64,000 nt of DNA from an uncultured Sulfitobacter sp. (GTDB lineage: Bacteria > Pseudomonadota > Alphaproteobacteria > Rhodobacterales > Rhodobacteraceae), in contig NZ_CANMFS010000002.1 in the NCBI RefSeq assembly GCF_947497275.1, positions 62,001-126,000 on the forward strand. The letters run 5' to 3'. Below are positions 8,537 to 18,352 of the stretch, piece by piece; position 1 is the stretch's first letter; each line of letters begins with the position of its first letter. The translations under genes were made by a program, and so were the position numbers. The notes below the pieces were generated by a model. That model was not told where the DNA came from. It saw only the letters and a list, made by a program, of their open reading frames with translations, and searched no databases.

Positions 8537-9140
8537 TCAGATCGTGATATTCAGCAGCAGCAACCCGCCCGCCTCCATTAGCGCCCCGCCCGATACCCAT
8601 TGCAAAACAGTGGTGTGACCGGCACGCCGCAACATGCCGCCCGCGACGATATAGGGCACCAGCCCCGCGGCTCACGATGCCACGATTGCGGAGACGAAAA
8701 AGAAAACGGCACCCGTGCCGTTGGTCCCCGGCGGTACGAACGCGGGAAAGACAGATAGAAAGAATACCAGCGCCAATGGGTTAGCAAAACCGACGAACAC
8801 ACCGTCGCCAACAAGGCCAGCAATACCACGGCGCAGCTTGATCGCACCGGTTCGGCCCCCTTTCGCGCAAGGCACCGAACCCGAACCAGATCAACACCCC
8901 CGCGCTTGCAATCTGCAACAGGAAATACGTGTCGCCAGCCAACTCGCGTGCCCCGAAGGTCAGGTGGATGGCGAGGGCCGCCCAGGCGATTTCGGCCCAC
9001 AGGATTCCCAGCATGGCAAACCCGCCTCCGGCCGGACCGGACCGTGCGACCGCCGCCCCCATGAGCGCAACATTCTGACCCGGTGCCAGGCCTGCAAGGA
9101 AGTTCGCGGTAGCGAGTGCGATCCATATTTGTGCGGTCAT
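8537..9140 (-). pseudogene. LysE/RhtB-type amino acid exporter, broken by frameshift and stop
   Basis: From the ATG at 9140 (after GGGAGACG) the frame reads a LysE N-terminus (FLAGLAPGQNVALMGAAV, then helices) to about 8861. There, at a run of five C on the plus strand (8856-8860), the coding continues one frame over (RTGAIKLRRGIAGLVGD, then GFANPLALVFFLSVFPAF). A TGA at 8672-8674 breaks that frame, after which LysE-like sequence resumes to a stop at 8537. Two independent lesions argue for a decayed gene; the homopolymer one alone could be a sequencing error. Intact LysE proteins are about 200-residue inner-membrane exporters with six helices. Confidence 0.8.
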
Positions 9141-9690
9141 CAAGCGTCTCCCAACGACAATGACCCCAGCTTCGTCAATATTTGCACGGAGCGCTGTTAC
9201 CGTGATCACGGATCTGAAACAGCCTTGTGACCCCGTCCACAGACATGGACAGCACCCACGGCGCCATTCGCTGGACGCACGTGCGGTACTGTCGCGCGGT
9301 ATGATGAGACATAATACCTGTCGTGGACTGTTTCACAGTTCGCAGATGGTGCGTGTCTGCGGGTGGCAGGATCCTGACCCCTGCTCAAGTGTTCACGAAG
9401 CACCTCTAGATGCGGCTTATGTTGATTCACAACCTTGCTGCCTTCGCGCAGTTGTCTCGTTAACGCTTATGACGTGGGAGCGTCAGGACAAACCAAACTA
9501 CCGATGCTCGGTACCGCGCGTTGTCTAGAATGGAAACCACTGGGTCCATGCTGTGACCGAGCGCAAGAACTCCTGTCGACCTGATCCGGCCGAGCGGTTC
9601 AACCACTAAACAGCCGCTCGGTTCAGGGTGTGGTCCGGGACGCCCCGAACCAATTTACTGCATGAACCTCCCTCGCCTCAGCCTGCGGAA
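9141..9690. other. Intergenic region without a recognisable gene
   Basis: 550 bases between the LysE pseudogene and rlmE. The short open frames on both strands show no family features, ribosome sites or coding-like base bias. An 8-bp inverted repeat (CCGAGCGG 9590-9597 with CCGCTCGG 9614-9621) lacks a T-run and may be a weak terminator or RNA structure. It could be remnant sequence next to the decayed gene. Confidence 0.55.
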
Positions 9691-10419
9691 TTATTCCGCC
9701 GGGTCGCCTTTGAACCCGATCGCCACGACAAATTTTTCGGAACTGTCCGCACGGCTCGCTGGCGGCTTGAAATTCGCGACCTTGCGAAATCGCTGTTTCA
9801 GCAGCTTCTGAAGCTCACCCTCCGCGCCCCCAGCCAGAACCTTGGCCACGAACGTACCACCCTCGTCCAGCACGTCGAAGGCGAAATAGGCAGCTGCCTC
9901 GCAAAGCGCGATGATGCGCAGGTGGTCGGTTTGCTTATGGCCCGAGGATGCGGCGGCCATGTCGGACATCACGACGTCGGCCTTGCCGCCCAGCCACGCC
10001 TTCACCTTCAGATCGGCATCGTCTTCCATGAAATCGAGCTGGTGCAATTCGCACCCGGCAATCGGTTCCATTTCCTGAAGGTCAATTCCAAGGATCGTAC
10101 CCACGGCCTTTCCGCCGCGCTCCGCCAGAACATTGCACCGCTTGACCGCCACCTGGCACCACCCGCCGGGCGCGGCACCCAGATCGACGATGCGCGCGCC
10201 GGGCACGAGAAACCGGTATTTGTCGTCCAATTCCATGATCTTGTAGGCGGCGCGCCCGCGATAGCCTTCGGCACGCGCGCGTTTGACATACGGATCGTTA
10301 AGCTGGCGCTGCAACCAGCGCGTGGAACTGAGCTTGCGTCCGCGCGCGGATTTGACCTTTACCTTCAGATCGCGCTGGCCGCGGCCGGATGTATTCTTGC
10401 CCGTAGGGGTTTTGCCCAT
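9691..10419 (-). CDS. rlmE: 23S rRNA 2'-O-methyltransferase RlmE (FtsJ/RrmJ)
   Basis: 242 residues with a Rossmann methyltransferase fold: the SAM motif [14 protein letters not shown], catalytic Lys in [10 protein letters not shown], Asp in MSDMAAA, and a later Lys in [11 protein letters not shown], giving the K-D-K-E pattern of FtsJ. It methylates U2552 of 23S rRNA in the ribosomal A-loop (E. coli numbering). The N-terminus has a basic extension (about 1-25) that may help bind RNA. Its start overlaps the stop of the Ppx/GppA gene by one base (TGATG), so the two are translationally coupled. Confidence 0.93.
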   Translation of the reverse strand: MGKTPTGKNTSGRGQRDLKVKVKSARGRKLSSTRWLQRQLNDPYVKRARAEGYRGRAAYKIMELDDKYRFLVPGARIVDLGAAPGGWCQVAVKRCNVLAERGGKAVGTILGIDLQEMEPIAGCELHQLDFMEDDADLKVKAWLGGKADVVMSDMAAASSGHKQTDHLRIIALCEAAAYFAFDVLDEGGTFVAKVLAGGAEGELQKLLKQRFRKVANFKPPASRADSSEKFVVAIGFKGDPAE

Positions 10420-11540
10420 CAGAAAATTCCCTCTTCAAGAACGCCATCGGCGCTCATCTGGGCATAAAGCAGCCCTTCGCGCAGGCCGCGGTCCGCGACG
10501 CTGAGCCGGTCGGTAGGCCAGCAGCGCATCAAGGCCTGCAGGATCGCCGCCCCCGACATGATCAGCGCGGATCGGTCGTGCCCGATGCACGGATCCTCGC
10601 GCCTGCCGACCGGTCCCATCGCGAGATAGCTGTGGATCACCTTGTCGATCTGGACCGACGTCATGCTTAGCCCGTCCACTTTGGTCCGGTCGTATCGGCG
10701 CAAGCCAAGGTGGCTTGCCGCGACGGTCGTGACTGTACCCGACGTGCCGACGATCTGAAAGCGTTCCTGCGGCTGTGCAGATTGGTAGGGGGTGAAATCG
10801 GTGAGGTTCTCCTCGAAAAACCAACTCATCAGCGCGAAACGCGCAGCATCGTCTTCGACATCAGAGAACTGGTCACGCAGCGTCGCCACGCCGAGCGGCA
10901 CGCTGATCCAATCGACCACGCGCGCGGCGGGCACATCCGTTTTCGCCTGAAGAAATCCACCGTGCAGCCGCATGATGGATTGCGCGCGATCCTTCGGCGG
11001 CACCTCTGAAATGTCGATCCAGACAAGCTCGGTCGAACCGCCGCCGATATCTACGACAAGCAGGTTCTCGGTTTTCGGGCTGACCAGAGGCGCGCAGGAA
11101 ATAACGGCAAGCTGCGCTTCCTGTTCAGGCGCGATGATGTCGAGGCGCAGCCCGGTTTCGCGGGTGACCCGGCGCATGAACTCGTCTCCGTTCAGCGCAC
11201 GGCGGCAGGCTTCGGTCGCGACGAGTCGCATGCGCGTGACCTTGTTCCGGCGCAGTTTCTGTTGGCAAATGCGCAATGCCTGAACGGTGCGCGTCATCGA
11301 TCCGCGCGACAAACGCCCGGTTCTTTCCAGCCCCGCACCAAGCTGCACGGATTTGGAAAAGCTGTCCACCACATGAAAACCGCCGCCTTTCGGCTGGGCG
11401 ATCAACATGCGGCAGCTATTTGTGCCCAGATCCAAGGCCGCATAAAGGTCGTTCGATCCGGACGAAACTGGCGCGGGGCTCAGAGCCGTCTTCTTTTTAC
11501 GTTCGAGCGCGCCCGCACCTCTGGAGCGCTTTGGCGCCAT
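10419..11540 (-). CDS. Exopolyphosphatase / pppGpp phosphohydrolase (Ppx/GppA)
   Basis: 373 residues of the ASKHA phosphatase fold: phosphate-1 motif [16 protein letters not shown] near residue 35, phosphate-2 motif [15 protein letters not shown] and the adenosine/phosphate loop [10 protein letters not shown]. Ppx degrades inorganic polyphosphate and GppA converts pppGpp to ppGpp; short alphaproteobacterial forms cannot be assigned to one or the other by sequence. The first 28 residues are a basic, low-complexity extension. It leads a two-gene operon with rlmE. Confidence 0.9.
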   Translation of the reverse strand: MAPKRSRGAGALERKKKTALSPAPVSSGSNDLYAALDLGTNSCRMLIAQPKGGGFHVVDSFSKSVQLGAGLERTGRLSRGSMTRTVQALRICQQKLRRNKVTRMRLVATEACRRALNGDEFMRRVTRETGLRLDIIAPEQEAQLAVISCAPLVSPKTENLLVVDIGGGSTELVWIDISEVPPKDRAQSIMRLHGGFLQAKTDVPAARVVDWISVPLGVATLRDQFSDVEDDAARFALMSWFFEENLTDFTPYQSAQPQERFQIVGTSGTVTTVAASHLGLRRYDRTKVDGLSMTSVQIDKVIHSYLAMGPVGRREDPCIGHDRSALIMSGAAILQALMRCWPTDRLSVADRGLREGLLYAQMSADGVLEEGIF

Positions 11541-11624
11541 GAGTTGCGCCTTTCATTACGAGTTGGCGGCAGAGTATGGTGCGGCGGGTCCGTACGCAAG
11601 TGGTCACTCTGCAACACCGAAGGC

Positions 11625-12284
11625 TTATTGCAGCGGGTTTTCATAGTACCCGCCAAGCAGCGCGTATTCGCGCGCCATATGAGGACGCAGGCTATCGCGG
11701 GTTTCCGGTTTCAGATCCTCGATACCGAGGCCGCCGCCGCTCTTGTTTTTCCGCACCAGCGTTACGTCGGTGCCGCAGCGGGCACCCAGATCTTTCATCA
11801 ACTGGTCCAGCTCTTCGATCGGATAGACACGGTCATAGACGCTCAGGTCATCGCCGAGAAACATATCAGCGGGCAGCGCATGATGTTTGATGACAGACGC
11901 AGCTCTTCGGTAGGCCACGAGGTTCTGGAAGAAGAAATCCGGGTCAGGGTCCATCGGAAGATCGACGGCCCCGCGGATCAGTTTGCGGCTGTTGTGAAGA
12001 TCTTTCAGCTGGACCACCCTGTTGGTATAGCATGAAATCAACCGTTTCGCGGGGTCACGCACGACGCAGAACCGCCACCACCCCTCCAGCGCCTCCCAGC
12101 GGTGCGGCCGGAAACGACGCGTCGGATAAAGCACATGTTCGGGGTTCAGCACGGGCGCGCCCGCCTTCTCGAACTTTCGCCCGTAGGCGGGGTCGATCTT
12201 GGCAAGGGTCTGTTTGACGGTGCTGCACGCAGCTTTCGGCAGCGCCATATAGGCGATGCGATGCGCTTTTATCGTGATAGCCAT
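11625..12284 (-). CDS. Sulfotransferase-like protein
   Basis: 219 residues from the ATG at 12284. The longer frame starting at 12440 overlaps the divergent promoter region and its first 52 residues look non-coding. Two PAPS-binding motifs are visible: a 5'-phosphosulfate loop near the N-terminus (YMALPKAACSTVKQTL) and a 3'-phosphate motif (CVVRDPAKRLISCYTNR). This fits the Sulfotransfer_2 family, which sulfates carbohydrates or lipids using PAPS. The acceptor is unknown. A related gene lies at 41502. No ribosome site is strong here, so the exact start is uncertain. Confidence 0.8.
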   Translation of the reverse strand: MAITIKAHRIAYMALPKAACSTVKQTLAKIDPAYGRKFEKAGAPVLNPEHVLYPTRRFRPHRWEALEGWWRFCVVRDPAKRLISCYTNRVVQLKDLHNSRKLIRGAVDLPMDPDPDFFFQNLVAYRRAASVIKHHALPADMFLGDDLSVYDRVYPIEELDQLMKDLGARCGTDVTLVRKNKSGGGLGIEDLKPETRDSLRPHMAREYALLGGYYENPLQ

Positions 12285-12452
12285 CGGGCTGAACTTTCCG
12301 GATCTGCTGCTCTCAGGTACTATAGAGGTGTCGTGGAAGAATGGGCAAGGTCGCGGAAGGGTGGCTTTTTGTCGAAAACCGCCTTTGTCCGGGATCAGCC
12401 TTCCGTTAGAGAAAGCGCAGCACATGCGCGTATCGCACAAGGGGAATCACTT

Positions 12453-12749
12453 ATGGCCGAAGTTGTCATCGTCTACTGGCGGGACATTCCCGCCCAGGTC
12501 ATCGTCGGCAAGGGGCGGCGCGGACAGAAGCGGCCCCTGCCCGAGCGATTCGAACAGGCGATTGACCGCGCGGCGATGAAGGTGGGGGCGGAAGACACTG
12601 ACGCTTATCTCGCCGAATGGCGCAAGGCCGATCCCTACACCGTCGAGGGCGACGATGCCGCCGTGGCCGATGCCGAGGCCGCCCGGATCGACGCGGAATA
12701 CGACCGCGCGCGCATCAAGGCGCTGATCGCCAATGACGGCTGGGCCTGA
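12453..12749 (+). CDS. Virulence_fact-domain small protein linked to folate/cobalamin genes
   Basis: 98 residues from the ATG at 12453 after AAGGGGAA. It begins MAEVVIVYWRDIPAQVIVG and is rich in Ala, Asp and Arg, with a helical C-terminal half. The name of this family (Virulence_fact, Pfam) comes from an early screen and says little. Here it opens an operon with a divergent methylenetetrahydrofolate reductase (39-bp gap) and a methyltetrahydrofolate:corrinoid methyltransferase, and I recall the same order in other Roseobacters. A role as small partner or chaperone in methyl transfer is an inference from position only. No catalytic motif is visible. Confidence 0.8.
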   Translation: MAEVVIVYWRDIPAQVIVGKGRRGQKRPLPERFEQAIDRAAMKVGAEDTDAYLAEWRKADPYTVEGDDAAVADAEAARIDAEYDRARIKALIANDGWA

Positions 12750-12788
12750 ACCCTGCACCCTCTCTTTGATACAGGAAGGAGCCATGTG

Positions 12789-13715
12789 ATGGCTTTGCTG
12801 AACTTTCGCAGAAAAGAAACCGTGCCCGCGACAACCGATGCAAAGGTCGAGGCCTTCTTGCATGACTTCTCGATCGAGGTAATGCCGCGCACCGCGGAGA
12901 AGATCGAGGATTTCTCCGCGCTGCTGCCCGCCGGGACGCGCGTGTACATCGCCCACATCGAAGGCACCCCGATCGAGGATATGGTCGCCACCGCCGCCCG
13001 GCTCAACGCCGATGGCTACAATGTCATGCCGCATTTCCCAGCACGTATCATCAAGGACCGCGCGACGCTGGCCGACTGGATCGCGCGTTATCAGGGTGAG
13101 GCGGATGTAAAGCAGGCGTTGGTGCTGGCGGGCGGCGTTGCTTCGCCTGTGGGCGACTTCAGTGATTCCATGCAGCTTTTGGAGACAGGGTTGTTCGATG
13201 AGGCAGGGTTCGAACGGCTGCACGTCGCGGGCCACCCCGAAGGCAACCGTGACATTGACATGGATGGCGGACGCTTGCGGGTCGATGAGGCGTTGAAATG
13301 GAAGAACGCGTTCCAAAGCCGGACGGATGCAAAGATGGCAATCGCGACGCAATTCGCCTTTGAGGCGCAGCCGATCATCGAATGGGCCGACAGCCTGAAT
13401 TACGCCGGTATCACTTTGCCGATCCACATCGGCATTGCGGGACCGGCCAAATTGCAGACGTTGATCAAATTCGCCATCGCTTGCGGCGTCGGCCCGTCGC
13501 TGAAGGTCCTGCAAAAGCGTGCGATGGACGTGACAAAGCTGCTCTTGCCTTACGAGCCTACGGATGTGATCACGGAGCTGGCAGCGCACAAGGCCGAGAA
13601 CCCCGACTGGAACGTCAGCCATGTGCACTTCTTCCCGCTGGGCGGGATCAAGACAAACGCGACATGGGCGCAGACCAACGGCGGCACCGCTGCCGTGCCC
13701 GCAAAAGCCTCTTAA
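12789..13715 (+). CDS. Divergent methylenetetrahydrofolate reductase
   Basis: 308 residues, a TIM-barrel MetF-family protein. The start at 12789 lies 7 bases after AAGGAG. Conserved features include FSIEVMPRT near the N-terminus (the Glu corresponds to the MetF active-site acid), the VAGHPEGNRDID segment and QFAFEAQPIIEW. The usual RGD-type loop is replaced by LAGGVASPVGDF. MetF reduces 5,10-methylene-THF to 5-methyl-THF with FAD, feeding methyl groups to cobalamin. The next gene, 10 bp downstream, uses exactly that product. Overall it is far from E. coli MetF, so cofactor or partner use may differ. Confidence 0.85.
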   Translation: MALLNFRRKETVPATTDAKVEAFLHDFSIEVMPRTAEKIEDFSALLPAGTRVYIAHIEGTPIEDMVATAARLNADGYNVMPHFPARIIKDRATLADWIARYQGEADVKQALVLAGGVASPVGDFSDSMQLLETGLFDEAGFERLHVAGHPEGNRDIDMDGGRLRVDEALKWKNAFQSRTDAKMAIATQFAFEAQPIIEWADSLNYAGITLPIHIGIAGPAKLQTLIKFAIACGVGPSLKVLQKRAMDVTKLLLPYEPTDVITELAAHKAENPDWNVSHVHFFPLGGIKTNATWAQTNGGTAAVPAKAS

Positions 13716-13725
13716 GGACATCTCT

Positions 13726-14805
13726 ATGACCAGAACGATCGTCGAATCCAAAACCAAAACCGCAATCATCGGCTTCGACCAGCCGTTCTGCGTGATCGGG
13801 GAACGGATCAATCCTACCGGGCGCAAGATCATGGCGGAAGAGCTGGAACGCGGTGATTTTTCGCGTGTAGAAGCCGATGCGGTGGCGCAGGTCAACGCCG
13901 GTGCGACGATACTCGACGTCAATTCAGGTGCGGTGTTCTCTAACAAGATGGCCGAAGACCCCCGCTATGCCGACAACAATTTTGTCGAACCGACTCTGAT
14001 GCCCGAAATGATCCGTCATGTTCAGGCCGTGACCGATTGCCCGATCTGCATCGACAGCTCGGTTCCTGGCGCGCTCAAAAACGGGCTGGAGGCTTGCGAG
14101 GGCCGACCCCTGCTCAATTCCGTCACCGGCGAGGAAGAGCGGCTGGAACTGGTGCTGCCACTGGTGAAGAAATACAATGTCCCGGTCGTCGCGATTTCGA
14201 ACGACGATACTGGTATTTCCGAGGATCCCGAAGTCCGCTTTGCGGTCGCGAAAAAGATCGTCGAACGCGCCGCCGATTTCGGTATTCCCGCGCATGACAT
14301 CGTGGTCGATCCGCTGGTGATGCCGATCGGGGCGATGGCGACAGCGGGTCATCAGGTCTTTACCCTTGTGCGCCGTTTACGCGAGGAATTGGGCGTCAAT
14401 ACCACCTGCGGCGCATCTAATATCAGTTTTGGTCTGCCCAACCGGCATGGCATCAACAATGCGTTTCTGCCGATGGCGATGGGGGCGGGTATGACATCCG
14501 CAATCATGAACCCGGTCGCCCTGCCCGTCGGTCCGAAAAAGATCGCCGAGAAGAAAGCGGAGCTTGAGGCGTTGGGTGTGGTTCTGCCCGAGGGGATGGA
14601 CGACGAAGCCTTCGTCCAGCTTTTCGGTATGGGGTCAACGATCCCGCGTGCCGGATCCGAGATGGAGGCGATCCGGGCCGCCAATTTCCTGTTCGACCGC
14701 GATCCGAACGGGACCAACTGGATCAGGTCCAACAAGATCGCCCCGAAAGCCGGTCAGGAAGGCAGGGGCCGCGCGGGCCGTTCGGGTGGTCGCCGTCGCG
14801 GTTGA
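13726..14805 (+). CDS. Methyltetrahydrofolate:corrinoid methyltransferase (pterin-binding)
   Basis: 359 residues. The start at 13726 follows AAGGA and comes 10 bp after the reductase stop; a longer frame from 13621 lies inside the reductase. The pterin-binding TIM barrel shows FCVIGERINPTGRK, AGATILDVNSG, ICIDSSVPGALKNGL and the Asn-rich CGASNISFGLPNR, as in MeTr/AcsE and the folate module of MetH. It moves the methyl group of methyl-THF to Co(I) of a corrinoid protein. The last 17 residues are Gly/Arg-rich and end SGGRRRG, nearly the same ending as the corrinoid reactivator at 48376. No corrinoid-binding or homocysteine domain is present, so partner proteins must be encoded elsewhere. Confidence 0.92.
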   Translation: MTRTIVESKTKTAIIGFDQPFCVIGERINPTGRKIMAEELERGDFSRVEADAVAQVNAGATILDVNSGAVFSNKMAEDPRYADNNFVEPTLMPEMIRHVQAVTDCPICIDSSVPGALKNGLEACEGRPLLNSVTGEEERLELVLPLVKKYNVPVVAISNDDTGISEDPEVRFAVAKKIVERAADFGIPAHDIVVDPLVMPIGAMATAGHQVFTLVRRLREELGVNTTCGASNISFGLPNRHGINNAFLPMAMGAGMTSAIMNPVALPVGPKKIAEKKAELEALGVVLPEGMDDEAFVQLFGMGSTIPRAGSEMEAIRAANFLFDRDPNGTNWIRSNKIAPKAGQEGRGRAGRSGGRRRG

Positions 14806-14826
14806 GGTCGAACCGGCCAAGCCTGA

Positions 14827-14856
14827 GGGCGGCGTACAGGTGCGCCGCCCTTCCTT
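14827..14856 (+). terminator. Terminator of the folate/cobalamin operon
   Basis: GGGCGGCG (14827-14834) pairs with CGCCGCCC (14843-14850) around an 8-base loop. The following run is TTCCTT, so termination may be moderate. Confidence 0.7.
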
Positions 14857-15077
14857 CCGGATCATCGGGCTCTCGAAGTTAATGCAAGACCTTCAGTTTT
14901 AATAATAAGCATCTGATATTGAATACAAACACGATAATTTATTTTGATTTTGGATCTGTTTTGGTTGCACGTTTGCGCAACGATATCTATGGTCTAGATC
15001 AACCGCGCTGTTCATTGCCTTGACCTTATTGGATTGTGGCGCTTCAAATCAGGCGCAACCAAAGGTTCCTGACGAAC

Positions 15078-15866
15078 ATGCGCATTCTGGCGATAGATGA
15101 TGATCCGACAATTCTCGAAATTATCGAGTTGTTTCTTGAAACGTTGGGATATAGCGACATCCATGTAGCCCCATCTGCCGATCACGCGACCCGGCAGATG
15201 GAACGGCACACCGAGGCCTTCGATCTTATTTTGCTGGATGTGAATTTGCCCGGAATGTCCGGGATCTCGCTCCTTCGTCAGGTCATTGAACACCCGTTGC
15301 ACCGACGCGCCCGGATCGTGATGTTGAGCGCGCTTGGCGATGCCCGTCATATCGAGGACGCCTTCATTGCGGGCGCATTCGATTACATCGTCAAACCATT
15401 CGAATTGCCCGAACTCGAACACGTCGTTAAGAGGATCGAGGCGTTATCCAAACCTGACCCCAAAGGCACTGAACCCTCGACCATCCGGGAGCAAGCGTTC
15501 GCGATGGAGAATTGCATATCGCGGCTTCCCAAAACCGCGTTGACGGTTGTATCTTTGACACCCGTGCCCGAAGGACCCGCCGCGCAAGCCCGCATGGCCG
15601 AACTATACGCCGGCGTGGAGCGGGCCCTGGCCAATCGACGCTGTTTGATGTGTCATTTACCTGATGGAAGCGTGGCGGTTCTGTCATTCGGATCGCAAAC
15701 CTCGGCACAGGAACTCGGACAGGCTGCAAAGGACGCTGTTGAAGGTCTTCTGCGAAGCAACACCCAAGCTGACGTTGCGCATATCGACACACAGGTAATG
15801 TGCTGCACGCAAGAGCGCGGGATGCCCGAGATGCTGTCCCTGCTGCGCTCCAAAAGTGGACGCTAG
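15078..15866 (+). CDS. Response regulator with uncharacterised output domain
   Basis: 262 residues. The receiver domain (1-120) has the acidic pair IDDD, phospho-acceptor Asp in LILLDVNLPGMSG, switch residue in VMLSAL and Lys in IVKPFE. The C-terminal 130 residues match no DNA-binding fold I recognise; their alternating pattern (LTVVSLTPVPEGPAAQ, CHLPDGSVAVLSFG) is reminiscent of a degenerate GGDEF domain without the GGDEF signature. The start at 15078 begins directly at MRILAIDDD, as expected; an upstream GTG frame is less likely. The gene follows a 190-base AT-rich stretch likely to hold its promoter. No cognate kinase is adjacent. Confidence 0.82.
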   Translation: MRILAIDDDPTILEIIELFLETLGYSDIHVAPSADHATRQMERHTEAFDLILLDVNLPGMSGISLLRQVIEHPLHRRARIVMLSALGDARHIEDAFIAGAFDYIVKPFELPELEHVVKRIEALSKPDPKGTEPSTIREQAFAMENCISRLPKTALTVVSLTPVPEGPAAQARMAELYAGVERALANRRCLMCHLPDGSVAVLSFGSQTSAQELGQAAKDAVEGLLRSNTQADVAHIDTQVMCCTQERGMPEMLSLLRSKSGR

Positions 15867-16039
15867 GCAGGCCAACCCGTTCAGACCCCGCAAGAGATAG
15901 CGGATCGTGGTGCCAGCACTTGACTGCGGACGGATAGACCGAAACAAACAAGGTCCGAGCCGCGTCGGTCGGCCATCGCAAGTCAGGGAGCGATGGCGTG
16001 TTGTGCCTTTACCCTGCAGTTCATCTGGAAAGAACGATA

Positions 16040-18331
16040 ATGAAGTTTCACTTCCCCGTCGTCATCATCGACGAAGATTTTCGGTCCGAGAACTCGTCAG
16101 GCTTTGGCATCCGCGCCGTCGCTCAGGCGATCGAAGGCGAAGGGTTCGAAGTATTGGGGGTCACGAGTTACGGCGACCTTTCGCAATTTGCGCAACAGCA
16201 ATCGCGCGCCAGCGCCTTTATCCTCTCGATAGACGATGAAGAGTTCAGCCCCGGTCCGGACGTCGATCCGGTGATTACCAATCTGCGCAGCTTTGTCGAA
16301 GAGGTCCGTCGCAAGAACGCGGATGTGCCGATCTATATTTACGGTGAGACCAAGACCAGCCGACATCTGCCGAACGACATTCTGCGCGAGTTGCACGGTT
16401 TCATTCATATGTTCGAGGACACGCCCGAATTCGTCGCGCGGCACATCATCCGGGAGGCGAAGCTGTATATCGAAGGCATTCAGCCGCCGTTTTTCAAGGC
16501 TTTGCTCGACTATGCCGAGGACGGTTCCTACTCGTGGCATTGTCCGGGCCATTCGGGTGGCGTCGCGTTTCTGAAAAGCCCAATCGGGCAGATGTATCAT
16601 CAGTTCTACGGCGAGAACATGCTGCGCGCCGATGTATGCAACTCGGTCGAAGAGCTGGGCCAACTGCTGGACCACAACGGCGCCATCGGCGCGTCCGAGC
16701 GCAATGCCGCGCGGATCTTCAACGCCGATCACTGCTTTTTCGTGACCAACGGCACCTCTACCTCGAACAAGATGGTCTGGCATCACACCGTCGCGCCCGG
16801 TGACGTGGTCGTGGTGGACCGCAACTGCCACAAGTCTATTTTGCACAGCATCATGATGACGGGTGCTATCCCCGTTTTTCTGCGTCCGACGCGCAACCAT
16901 TTCGGCATCATCGGCCCGATCCCGCGCAGCGAGTTCAATATTGAAACGATCAAGGACAAGATTCGCGCCAACCCCCTGCTTGCCGGTGTCGATCCCGACA
17001 CCGTTCAGCCGCGGATCATGACGATCACGCAATCGACCTATGACGGTGTTCTATACAACACCGAGACGATCAAGGATCTGCTCGATGGCTACGTCGAGAA
17101 CTTCCATTTTGACGAGGCCTGGCTTCCCCACGCCTCTTTCCATCCGTTCTACGGCAGCTTCCACGCGATGGGCCGCAAACGGGATCGGCCCAAGAAATCA
17201 GTTACCTATGTGACGCAGTCAATCCACAAGCTGCTGGCCGGGATCAGCCAGGCGAGCCATGTGTTGGTGCAGGACAGTCAGGAAACCAAGCTGGACAGAC
17301 ATCTGTTCAATGAGGCCTACCTGATGCACACCTCCACCAGTCCGCAGTACAGCATCATCGCCAGTTGCGATGTGGCGGCGGCGATGATGGAACCACCGGG
17401 CGGAACCGCGCTGGTCGAGGAGAGCATCGCCGAAGCACTGGATTTTCGCCGCGCCATGCGCAAGGTCGACGAAGAGTTCGGCGACGATGACTGGTGGTTC
17501 CAGGTCTGGGGGCCCGAGGTACTGGGCGATGAAGGCATCGGCAGTGCGCAAGACTGGGTATTAAAGAAAACCGATGCCGAAGGCGTGCAGCCCGCCGATG
17601 GCGAGGAGTCGTGGCATGATTTCGGCGATATGGCGCCCGGTTTCAACATGCTCGACCCGATCAAGGCGACCATCATCACCCCGGGACTCAACCTTGACGG
17701 GCGCTTTGAAGAGACCGGTATTCCCGCATCGATCGTCACCAAATACCTGGCCGAACACGGGGTTGTGGTCGAGAAAACAGGGCTTTACAGCTTTTTCGTG
17801 ATGTTCACGATTGGCATCACCAAGGGCCGTTGGAACACGTTGCTGACCGCGTTGCAGCAGTTCAAGGATGACTATGCGAAAAACACGCCGATGTGGCGTG
17901 CGATGCCGGACTTCTGTGCGAAACAGCCCCGGTACGAGCAAACCGGGATGCAGGATCTTTGCCAGAATGTGCATGAACTCTACGCCAAATATGACGTGGC
18001 GGTCCTGTCGACGGGTATATACCTGAGCGATCTGACCCCCGCGATGAAACCGTCGGATGCGTATGCCCACATCGCGAAACGGTCGACCCAACGTGTGCCG
18101 ATCGACGCGCTTGAAGGACGCATTACGACAAGCCTTGTCACACCCTATCCTCCGGGTATTCCGCTTTTGATACCGGGAGAAGTGTTCAACACGAAAATCG
18201 TAGAATACCTGAAGTTCAACCGCGCGTTCGCGCGAGAGTGCCCCGGTTTTGAAACCGATATCCACGGTCTGGTCCAAGAGGTCGGATCGGATGGGTCGGT
18301 GCAGTATTTCGCCGATTGCGTGGCGGAATAA
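16040..18331 (+). CDS. Orn/Lys/Arg decarboxylase, PLP-dependent (class III fold)
   Basis: 763 residues: an N-terminal receiver-like wing domain (about 1-130), a large PLP domain (about 150-590) and a C-terminal domain. Marks of the family are SWHCPGHSGGVAF, FFVTNGTSTSNK, HFDEAWLPHA and the PLP-lysine segment SIHKLLAGISQ. Length and domain order match AdiA/CadA/SpeF-type decarboxylases, which form agmatine, cadaverine or putrescine. Substrate choice cannot be settled by eye. The start at 16040 follows GGAAAGA. A PuuB-like oxidase is convergent downstream and an agmatinase-family gene lies at 47307, which slightly favours arginine or ornithine. Confidence 0.92.
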   Translation: MKFHFPVVIIDEDFRSENSSGFGIRAVAQAIEGEGFEVLGVTSYGDLSQFAQQQSRASAFILSIDDEEFSPGPDVDPVITNLRSFVEEVRRKNADVPIYIYGETKTSRHLPNDILRELHGFIHMFEDTPEFVARHIIREAKLYIEGIQPPFFKALLDYAEDGSYSWHCPGHSGGVAFLKSPIGQMYHQFYGENMLRADVCNSVEELGQLLDHNGAIGASERNAARIFNADHCFFVTNGTSTSNKMVWHHTVAPGDVVVVDRNCHKSILHSIMMTGAIPVFLRPTRNHFGIIGPIPRSEFNIETIKDKIRANPLLAGVDPDTVQPRIMTITQSTYDGVLYNTETIKDLLDGYVENFHFDEAWLPHASFHPFYGSFHAMGRKRDRPKKSVTYVTQSIHKLLAGISQASHVLVQDSQETKLDRHLFNEAYLMHTSTSPQYSIIASCDVAAAMMEPPGGTALVEESIAEALDFRRAMRKVDEEFGDDDWWFQVWGPEVLGDEGIGSAQDWVLKKTDAEGVQPADGEESWHDFGDMAPGFNMLDPIKATIITPGLNLDGRFEETGIPASIVTKYLAEHGVVVEKTGLYSFFVMFTIGITKGRWNTLLTALQQFKDDYAKNTPMWRAMPDFCAKQPRYEQTGMQDLCQNVHELYAKYDVAVLSTGIYLSDLTPAMKPSDAYAHIAKRSTQRVPIDALEGRITTSLVTPYPPGIPLLIPGEVFNTKIVEYLKFNRAFARECPGFETDIHGLVQEVGSDGSVQYFADCVAE

Positions 18332-18352
18332 ACCTGATGCAGAAACCCAGGA

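Noticed and set aside
9590-9621. 8-bp inverted repeat as an intrinsic terminator
   Set aside because: No T-run on either side and a 16-base loop; kept only as a note in the intergenic entry.
12285-12452. SAM or cobalamin riboswitch ahead of the folate/cobalamin operon
   Set aside because: The 168-base divergent region is short and I could not find a conserved riboswitch core or terminator hairpin.
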